Positions 6,120-11,310 of a stretch of DNA of 11,310 bases are shown here, piece after piece (within the stretch, counting starts at the first letter, position 1; every line of letters begins with the position of its first letter). This stretch comes from CBFCZU01 sp965602635 (GTDB lineage Bacteria > Planctomycetota > Phycisphaerae > SM23-33). Under the pieces are notes generated by a model. That model saw nothing but the letters and a program-made list of their open reading frames with translations. It searched no databases and was not told the DNA's origin. Position numbers and translations under genes: made by a program. The stretch spans positions 1 to 11,310 of the forward strand of contig CBFCZU010000139.1 in NCBI GenBank assembly GCA_965602635.1, in the 5' to 3' direction.

Positions 6120-6140
6120 GGCCCGCGCCCCGCCCGTCAA
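6112..6140 (-). promoter_or_regulatory. leuA operon promoter
   Basis: Reading the minus strand, TTGACG (6140-6135), a 17-bp spacer and TATACT (6117-6112) match the consensus in 5/6 positions each. The predicted start near 6105 is just ahead of the leader-peptide Shine-Dalgarno. This is the best promoter match in the window apart from that at 1987. Confidence 0.78.
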
Positions 6141-6238
6141 CAGAACCGCCAAAAAGATTCTTCGTGCCCAGGCCTGCCTGCGCAAGTATCATCCCCTCTT
6201 CGTTTGGGGGGCGCCGATCAGTCACAGGAGTTGTGGAC

Positions 6239-7909
6239 ATGCGGACTTCGAGCAAGGGTCTTTTCGCGGCCTTGGCGCTGGCGGCCGCGGTGACGGGAGC
6301 CAACGGACAGATGAGCCCCACAAAGCCACCGGCCAAGGCCGGCAAGCCGCCGGTCGTGCCGAAATACGGAATCTTTGAGGTCAGCCTCTCGGCGGCGAAG
6401 ATGCCCGGCAACCCGTTCCGCGACGCCCGGGCCTCGGCGGTGTTTACCTCGCCGTCGGGCAAGAGCCATTCGGTGGCGGGCTTCTACTACGGCGGCAAGG
6501 AATGGCGCGTCCGCTTCGTGCCCCGCGAGCACGGGCGGTGGCGCTACGAGGCGGCCTTGAACGCGCGGAGAAAGCTGGACGGGCGGTCGGGCGGATTCCT
6601 GTGCAAGGGCGCCGCCGGGCGGGGGTTCCTGAGGGTCTCCGATCGCAACAGGTACCGCCTGGAGCACGAGGACGGCACCCCGCTGTATCCCATAGGGGTG
6701 CAGACCGGCGGGTATTTCCAGGTCGGCTTCGACGGGCCCGCCTCCGGCGCCCGCACACATTCCGGGCGGAGGTGGCGCACCGTGCCCGCCGAGCAGTGGT
6801 GCAAGGCCTTCGAGGGGGCGGTGAACCTCCTGCGCTGGCAGCTCGGGGCCGGAACCCAAGCCGGCTGCGCGCTGGCGCTGATACCCAAGGAAGGCCCGGT
6901 TGACCGATTCGACACCGACCTGGCGGCCAGGATGGACGACCTGCTGCGGCTCCAGAAGAAGCACGGCTTCTCGCACATCATGATCCTCTTCCAGGACATG
7001 AGCCTGTGGGGCAATTCGCGGACCGCCTTCGGGCTGGGTCGCGACCTGAAGGAGTACAAGTCCGTCAAGGCGAAGAACCTGCCCGACCAGGACAGGTACC
7101 TGCGCTACGTCGTCGCCCGCTTCGGGTGCTTCGTGGACATCTGGGAGCTGTTCAACGAGGACTCCTACGCACCCGACGACTACCTCGCCCACCTGGCGAA
7201 GGTGATCCGCGCGGCCGACCCGTACGATCACATCATCACCACCAACTACGCCCGGCCCGACCAGAAGTGGTGCGAGATCGTCACCTGGCACGAGTACATG
7301 GGCATGCCGCCCACCGCCGTGGACGCGTACCTGGCCAAGGAGATCGGGAAGTTCAAGTCGCACGGCAAGGTCGTGCTCAATACCGAGTTCGGCAACCAGG
7401 GCTGGCTGAGCAACCACGACCCGATCAAGTGGCGGATCTCGGTCTGGACGGCGTTCATGAACGAGTCGAGCGTCCTCTTCTGGGGCATGTCGGGGCGAAA
7501 GACCGTGGGCCGCCGGCCGTACCGCGGCAACGCCAACGCCTACCTCGGGCCCGACAGCCGGGCGTACTTCCGCGTGCTCAACAAGTTCAACCGCGACATG
7601 CCGATCGACATGCGCCCGGTGGCCTCGGGCTACACCGAGCACAACGACATCCGCGTTTACGCCCTCTCCAACGGCAAGGTGACGGCCCTGTACGTCCACC
7701 ACTTCTCCGACCACAAGAAGCCGTACCAGCACGCCGACCCGCTGATGGTGCGGACCGGCCCGGGCACGTTCCGCGCGAAGTGGATAGACCCGGCCGACGG
7801 GAAGGTCGTCCACACTCAGCAGGTGAGCACGGGGCAGCAATACCTGACGTTCAAGAAGATCCCGCCGGTGACGATCGACCTGGCCTGCCGCATCGACCGG
7901 GTGAAGTAG
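6239..7909 (+). CDS. Secreted DUF5060-type glycoside hydrolase (clan A-like)
   Basis: A 556-residue exported protein, probably a glycosidase. Residues 1-23 are a Sec signal peptide ending ANG before Gln24. A DUF5060-like beta-sandwich spans about 42-105: FEVSL (46-50), NPFRDARASAVFTSP (58-72), VAGFYYGG (79-86), VRFVPREHGRWRYEA (91-105). A TIM-barrel region opens with RYRLEHEDGTPLYPIG (138-153). Two Glu sit where retaining clan-A hydrolases have them: Glu307 in WELFNED (302-308, likely acid/base) and Glu383 in VLNTEFGNQGW (379-389, likely nucleophile). A C-terminal beta domain (about 460-556) includes FRAKWIDPADGKVV. The substrate is unknown; relatives act on plant or algal polysaccharides. 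ATG 6239 is chosen because AGGAG (6226-6230) is 8 nt upstream and the signal peptide follows directly. It is transcribed away from leuA and converges on the phosphoesterase gene. Confidence 0.82.
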   Translation: MRTSSKGLFAALALAAAVTGANGQMSPTKPPAKAGKPPVVPKYGIFEVSLSAAKMPGNPFRDARASAVFTSPSGKSHSVAGFYYGGKEWRVRFVPREHGRWRYEAALNARRKLDGRSGGFLCKGAAGRGFLRVSDRNRYRLEHEDGTPLYPIGVQTGGYFQVGFDGPASGARTHSGRRWRTVPAEQWCKAFEGAVNLLRWQLGAGTQAGCALALIPKEGPVDRFDTDLAARMDDLLRLQKKHGFSHIMILFQDMSLWGNSRTAFGLGRDLKEYKSVKAKNLPDQDRYLRYVVARFGCFVDIWELFNEDSYAPDDYLAHLAKVIRAADPYDHIITTNYARPDQKWCEIVTWHEYMGMPPTAVDAYLAKEIGKFKSHGKVVLNTEFGNQGWLSNHDPIKWRISVWTAFMNESSVLFWGMSGRKTVGRRPYRGNANAYLGPDSRAYFRVLNKFNRDMPIDMRPVASGYTEHNDIRVYALSNGKVTALYVHHFSDHKKPYQHADPLMVRTGPGTFRAKWIDPADGKVVHTQQVSTGQQYLTFKKIPPVTIDLACRIDRVK

Positions 7910-7933
7910 CCTCCCGCGCGGGCCGGCGGAGGC
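7909..7933. terminator. Hairpin between convergent genes
   Basis: GCCTCC (7909-7914) and GGAGGC (7928-7933) form a 6-bp stem filling the whole gap between two convergent stop codons. It could end transcripts from both sides. The loop is 13 nt and there is no clear T-run on either side, so support is moderate. Confidence 0.38.
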
Positions 7934-9532
7934 TCAATCGACCTTCCGCGCCTTCCAGACGCGGGTGTCGAAGACCTTGCCGTTGAGCATGGTCGCCTTC
8001 ATCGTGGCCGTGTCGCCCTTGACCTCGATGAGGCAGTAGTGCAGCCGGCCGGTGAAGAGCTTGGAGTGGGGGTTCTGCACGGCGGCGGTCGCCGCCTTTC
8101 CGCCGCGCGGCGCCCCGGCCCCTCCCGAGATGATGTGCGTAGGCCCGCCCGGCGGCTCCGAACGCTCGTACACGTGGTCGTGCCCGCAGATGTACGCGGT
8201 GGCGTTGTGCTTGCTCAACAGCGGCATGAGCACGGCCCGTGCCTCCCGGATTTCCCTTTCCCTCGGCCGGCCTGTGCGCTCGTCGAGCCGGCCGTGGTTG
8301 GCCGACGACCAGGCGGGATAGTGCGAGAAGAAGAAAATGAACCTGGCCTTGGCGCCGCCCTCGAGCGTCCGGGTGAGCCACTTGACGTTCTCGCTGTCGG
8401 CCGTCCAGTCGTCCCGCCCCTCGATGCCGATCAGCAGCACGCCGTTGATCATCTGCGACCAGTTCTTGGCCAGCCCGTCCTTGCCGGGCGTGTGGAACAG
8501 GTGCGGGTAGAGCGGCGCCTTCTCCTCGTGGTTGCCGATGACCGCGTAGAGGGGGATGCGGGCGAAGAACTTGCGGGCGGCGCTGAAGTAATGCTCGTCC
8601 CACTCCCAGTCATTCCGTCCGCGGCCGACCATGTCGCCGGAGAAGACCACGAGGTCCGGGTCGGCCTTGAGGACCGTCAGGGCCACCCGCCGCCAGTCGC
8701 CGCGATTCGTCCGGCTGTCGCCAATCGCCACGAACCGCAGAGCGTCGCCCGCCGGCAGGAGCTTCGCCGCGTGCCTGTCGGTGGACACGGTGTGCCGCCC
8801 GTGGTAGGCGGTGAGGCGGTAAAAGCACTTGCCGCCCGCCTTGGGGTCGAGCTTGTCCACGCGGAAACGGTGGCGAAGCCCCGGCCCCGAGCTCAGACGC
8901 CGCGACTCGATGCCCGTCTTGGGATCGCCGCCGACGGTTAGCGTGACCCGGGCCGGCATGTTGGTGCGGCAGGTGACGGTGAAGTAATCCTTGCCGACGG
9001 CCCCCAAGGTCGGGCCGCTGTGGATGAGGAGGTGCTTGTCCTCCAGCGCGGCCAGGTCGGTCGCCAGCGCGACCTTCTCGGCCGGCATGACCAGGTTCTC
9101 TCTCGACTCCGGCGGCCTGTTGTCGAAGCCGACCCTCGCCGTGAGCTTGTTGTCACCCCGCTTGAGCAGCTTGGGCGGGATGGCGTGGATAGTCTTGTAC
9201 CGCATGCTGCGAAACGGCACGGGCACGCGCTTGCCGTTGAGGAAGAAGAACATCCGCTGGCCCGGGGGCAGGCCGTGGGTAAGCTCCAGCGTGGCGAACT
9301 TGGAGGCGTCGGCCACGCGGAAGCCGACGCGGGCGTGGATCGCGGCCACCTTCCCGCCCGGCACGACAGGCGCCCGAGCTGACCAGGTCTCGCCGCGATC
9401 GGTGCTGTACTCCCACGAGGCCCCGTCCAGGAGGTTCCGCGGGGCCTGGGCCCACGCCTCCGGCGCCGGCGCCGACCACAGGCAGCCCGCAACCGACCCG
9501 GCGAAAACGAGCAAAGCAAACTTACTGTTCAT
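7934..9532 (-). CDS. Exported metallophosphoesterase, purple-acid-phosphatase-like
   Basis: A 532-residue exported phosphoesterase. The calcineurin-like metal site is nearly complete: GDSR at 271-274 (Asp272; Arg replaces the usual His of GDxH), GDMV at 299-302 (Asp300), GNHE at 333-336 (Asn334, His335), FSHYPAW at 402-408 (His404) and GHDH at 450-453 (His451, His453). An Fn3-like domain about 168-250 precedes it (TCRTNMPARVTLTVGG, then LDPKAGGKCFYRLTAY), as in purple acid phosphatases. Residues 32-160 form a further beta-rich N-terminal region of unknown role. The signal sequence has VAGC (14-17), which fits a lipobox with Cys17, but also AWAQA for ordinary signal peptidase cleavage near 30. 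The substrate is unknown; phosphate scavenging or sugar-phosphate hydrolysis are possible. The start at 9532 has AAGGAAG about 6-8 nt upstream. It is divergent from pdxJ. Confidence 0.85.
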   Translation of the reverse strand: MNSKFALLVFAGSVAGCLWSAPAPEAWAQAPRNLLDGASWEYSTDRGETWSARAPVVPGGKVAAIHARVGFRVADASKFATLELTHGLPPGQRMFFFLNGKRVPVPFRSMRYKTIHAIPPKLLKRGDNKLTARVGFDNRPPESRENLVMPAEKVALATDLAALEDKHLLIHSGPTLGAVGKDYFTVTCRTNMPARVTLTVGGDPKTGIESRRLSSGPGLRHRFRVDKLDPKAGGKCFYRLTAYHGRHTVSTDRHAAKLLPAGDALRFVAIGDSRTNRGDWRRVALTVLKADPDLVVFSGDMVGRGRNDWEWDEHYFSAARKFFARIPLYAVIGNHEEKAPLYPHLFHTPGKDGLAKNWSQMINGVLLIGIEGRDDWTADSENVKWLTRTLEGGAKARFIFFFSHYPAWSSANHGRLDERTGRPREREIREARAVLMPLLSKHNATAYICGHDHVYERSEPPGGPTHIISGGAGAPRGGKAATAAVQNPHSKLFTGRLHYCLIEVKGDTATMKATMLNGKVFDTRVWKARKVD

Positions 9533-9565
9533 AGATCACTTCCTTGGCTCGAACGTCCCTTCTAA

Positions 9566-9594
9566 ATCCTATGCGCCCGGCGCGGGCGAGACAA
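9566..9594 (-). promoter_or_regulatory. Putative promoter of the metallophosphoesterase gene
   Basis: On the minus strand TTGTCT (9594-9589), 17 bp and TAGGAT (9571-9566) match the consensus in 4/6 positions each. The predicted start near 9559 leaves a 27-nt leader containing the Shine-Dalgarno. Confidence 0.48.
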
Positions 9595-9600
9595 ACCCAA

Positions 9601-9629
9601 TTGCCATCAGCGGCGTTTTCAGGTAGGCT
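9601..9629 (+). promoter_or_regulatory. Putative pdxJ-dapA promoter
   Basis: TTGCCA at 9601-9606, 17 bp and TAGGCT at 9624-9629 (5/6 and 3/6 matches). The predicted start near 9636 gives a leader of about 42 nt. Its -35 box lies only 6 bp from the divergent -35 box at 9589-9594, so the two promoters are back to back. Confidence 0.45.
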
Positions 9630-9677
9630 GCGAGGGGCGGTGAAACGTTTGCTCTGCAACCAATCGGGAGCGATACC

Positions 9678-10439
9678 ATGGCTGGGCTGGGCGTCAACAT
9701 CGATCACGTGGCCACCGTCCGCGAGGCGCGGCGGACGATCGAGCCGGACCCGGTCTGGGCGGCGGCCGAGGCCGAGCTGGGCGGCGCCGACTGCATCACC
9801 TTCCACCTCCGCCAGGACCGCCGCCACATCGTTGACCGCGACGTCGGCCTGCTCAAGCAGACCGTCAAGGTCAAGCTGAACATGGAGATGTCCCTGGCCG
9901 CGGAGATCGTGGACATCGCGCTGGAGGTCAAGCCCGACCAGGTCAGCATCGTTCCGGAGAGCCGCCAGGAGGTCACCACCGAGGGCGGCCTGGACGTGGC
10001 CGGGCAGTTGGACCGGGTCGCCGGCGTCGTCGCCCGGCTGAAGGAGGCGGGCATCATCGTCAGCGCGTTCATCGACCCGGAGGACGGGCAGATAACCGCC
10101 TCCAGGCAGGCCGGCTGCGACGCAATCGAGATCCACACCGGCGCCTACGCCAACGCGGTCCTGCTTCGCTGCAGCCCCGAGGCGCAGCAGGCCCAGGCCG
10201 ATACACTCGCGGAAATTCGCCGGAGCCTCCAGGCCGGGCTTGGCGCCGGGCTGATCGTCCACGGCGGGCACGGGCTGACCTACACCAACGTCCAGCCCGT
10301 CGCCGCCATGCCCGGCTTCTCCGAGTTCAACATAGGCCACTCGATCATATCCCGGGCCGTGTTCGTCGGCCTGCGCCGGGCTGTGGCCGAGATGAAGGGC
10401 ATTCTCCAAAGCGTCGATTCGGGCGAAAGCAGCGAATGA
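9678..10439 (+). CDS. pdxJ: Pyridoxine 5'-phosphate synthase
   Basis: PdxJ condenses 1-deoxy-D-xylulose 5-phosphate with 3-amino-1-hydroxyacetone 1-phosphate, the PdxA product, to pyridoxine 5'-phosphate. The 253-residue TIM barrel is near the usual 240-250. Motifs seen: GVNIDHVATVREAR (5-18), HLRQDRRHI (43-51), LNMEM (67-71), VPESRQEVTTEGGLDV (92-107), FIDPEDGQI (131-139), EIHTGAYANA (151-160), GGHGLTYTNV (196-205) and FNIGHSII (217-224). The expected catalytic residues are His43, Glu70 and His198. HLRQD has Gln where HLRED is usual; the adjacent Arg and His are kept, so I expect activity. GGGAG at 9666-9670 is 7 nt before the ATG. dapA starts 26 nt after the stop, so the two are probably one operon. 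Confidence 0.97.
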   Translation: MAGLGVNIDHVATVREARRTIEPDPVWAAAEAELGGADCITFHLRQDRRHIVDRDVGLLKQTVKVKLNMEMSLAAEIVDIALEVKPDQVSIVPESRQEVTTEGGLDVAGQLDRVAGVVARLKEAGIIVSAFIDPEDGQITASRQAGCDAIEIHTGAYANAVLLRCSPEAQQAQADTLAEIRRSLQAGLGAGLIVHGGHGLTYTNVQPVAAMPGFSEFNIGHSIISRAVFVGLRRAVAEMKGILQSVDSGESSE

Positions 10440-10465
10440 CGCCGCGCAAGCAAGGAACCGCGAAG

Positions 10466-11310
10466 ATGGCTGACAGGCTGAAACTCGAAGGCTCGATGGT
10501 GGCCCTCGTGACGCCGATGCGGGACGGCCAGGTGGACTGGGACGCCCTGGGTCGGCTGATCGACTTCCAGCTCGAAGGCGGCACGCAGGGGCTGATCCCC
10601 TGCGGGACGACGGGCGAGTCGCCCACGCTCACCCACGAAGAGCACGACGCGGTGATCGAGTTCACCATCCAGCGTGCGTCCGGGCGCGTGCCTGTGATAG
10701 CCGGGACGGGCAGCAACTCCACGGCCGAGGCCGTCCGGCTGACCCAGCACGCCGCCGATGCCGGCGCCGACGCCTGCCTCATCGTCAACCCCTACTACAA
10801 CAAGCCCACCCAGCAGGGGATGTACGAGCACGTGGCCGAGCTGGCCGGGATCGCCCTGCCCATAGTCCTGTACAACATCCCCAGCCGGACGGGAATCGAG
10901 CTGACGGCCGAGACCATCATCCGCATGTACAACGAGATCGAGCAGGTGGTGGCCGTCAAGGAGGCGACCGGCAAGGTGGACAACGCCTCGGCCCTGGCGG
11001 CGGCGTGCGACATCACCATCCTCTCGGGCGACGATTCGATGACGCTGCCCTACGGGTCGGTCGGGGGGCGGGGCGTCATAAGCGTCCTGGCGAACATCCT
11101 TCCGGCGGAGGTGCGGAAGCTCACCGACGCGATCCTCGCCGGCGACATGCGGGCCGCCGCCGCCCAGCACCTGAAGCTCTTCGGCCTGTTCAAGGCGATT
11201 TTCTGGGAGACCAACCCGATCCCGATCAAGGCCTGTCTGTCTATGGCCGGGATGATCGAGAACGAGCTGCGGCTTCCCATGACGCCGCTGAGCGAGCGCC
11301 ACCGCCGCCC
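10466..11310 (+). CDS. dapA: 4-hydroxy-tetrahydrodipicolinate synthase, 3' end cut by the window
   Basis: DapA condenses pyruvate with aspartate semialdehyde through a Schiff base, the first step of the diaminopimelate/lysine branch needed for peptidoglycan and protein. The window holds 281 codons with no stop; the family is about 290-300 residues, so only a short tail is missing. Visible motifs: GSMVALVTPM (9-18), GTTGESPTL (47-55, with Thr48 and Thr49), NPYYNKPTQQG (108-118), LYNIPSRTG (135-143, Tyr136 and Arg141) and VVAVKEATG (161-169, with Schiff-base Lys165). All expected active-site residues are present. AAGGAA (10452-10457) is 8 nt before the ATG. It follows pdxJ by 26 nt, so co-transcription is likely; no lysine riboswitch is visible in the gap. 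Confidence 0.96.
   Translation, partial: MADRLKLEGSMVALVTPMRDGQVDWDALGRLIDFQLEGGTQGLIPCGTTGESPTLTHEEHDAVIEFTIQRASGRVPVIAGTGSNSTAEAVRLTQHAADAGADACLIVNPYYNKPTQQGMYEHVAELAGIALPIVLYNIPSRTGIELTAETIIRMYNEIEQVVAVKEATGKVDNASALAAACDITILSGDDSMTLPYGSVGGRGVISVLANILPAEVRKLTDAILAGDMRAAAAQHLKLFGLFKAIFWETNPIPIKACLSMAGMIENELRLPMTPLSERHRR

Noticed and set aside
5898..6185. A 95-codon minus-strand frame across the leuA leader
   Set aside because: It starts upstream of the predicted promoter and runs through the promoter, leader peptide and terminator hairpin in another frame. The attenuator explains the sequence better.
6218..7840. A 540-codon minus-strand frame opposite the glycoside hydrolase
   Set aside because: Shadow frame: the composition is Val/Gly/Arg-rich and no motifs are present.

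Overview
This GC-rich window carries eight ordinary-sized genes, one 19-codon leader-peptide gene, and a set of legible promoters and RNA hairpins. Organism (inference): most likely a member of the Planctomycetota, probably Phycisphaerae-like. The reasons are the high GC, a PEP-CTERM-tagged secreted protein, secreted enzymes scattered between biosynthetic genes, and short or single-gene transcription units. There are no mobile elements, tRNA or rRNA genes, or CRISPR arrays that I can see.

Layout. 1-161: no assignable gene, one hairpin. 162-1953 (+): ribE (riboflavin synthase) then pdxA (vitamin B6 pathway). 1987-3309 (+): a promoter, a roughly 200-nt leader, a secreted PEP-CTERM protein with a C39-like cysteine peptidase fold, and a structured 3' region. 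3326-4333 (+): an aminoglycoside-phosphotransferase-fold kinase. 4352-6140 (-): leuA with a complete leucine transcription attenuator in front of it. 6239-7909 (+): a secreted DUF5060-type glycoside hydrolase. 7934-9594 (-): a secreted or lipid-anchored metallophosphoesterase. 9601-11310 (+): pdxJ followed by dapA, which runs off the window end.

The standout is the leuA leader on the minus strand. A good sigma-70-type promoter is followed after about 14 nt by a 19-residue peptide with eight Leu codons (MNRQRHSPSLLLLLGLLLR). Four pairing segments follow. Segment 2 and segment 4 share the same 9-mer, and both are complementary to segment 3, so antiterminator and terminator exclude each other. 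The terminator ends in seven T. This is the logic of the enterobacterial leu attenuator in a GC-rich, probably planctomycete, setting.

A second theme is promoter architecture. Seven intergenic sites fit TTGnnn-17 bp-TAnnnY. At two genes (ribE and the kinase) the -10 box ends exactly 7 nt before the ATG and no well-placed Shine-Dalgarno is present, which suggests leaderless mRNAs.

How the genes relate: ribE, pdxA, pdxJ, leuA and dapA are core biosynthesis (flavin, pyridoxal phosphate, leucine, lysine/diaminopimelate). PdxA and PdxJ catalyse consecutive steps but lie in separate transcription units about 7.7 kb apart. The PEP-CTERM protein, the glycoside hydrolase and the phosphoesterase are exported and presumably act at or outside the cell surface.
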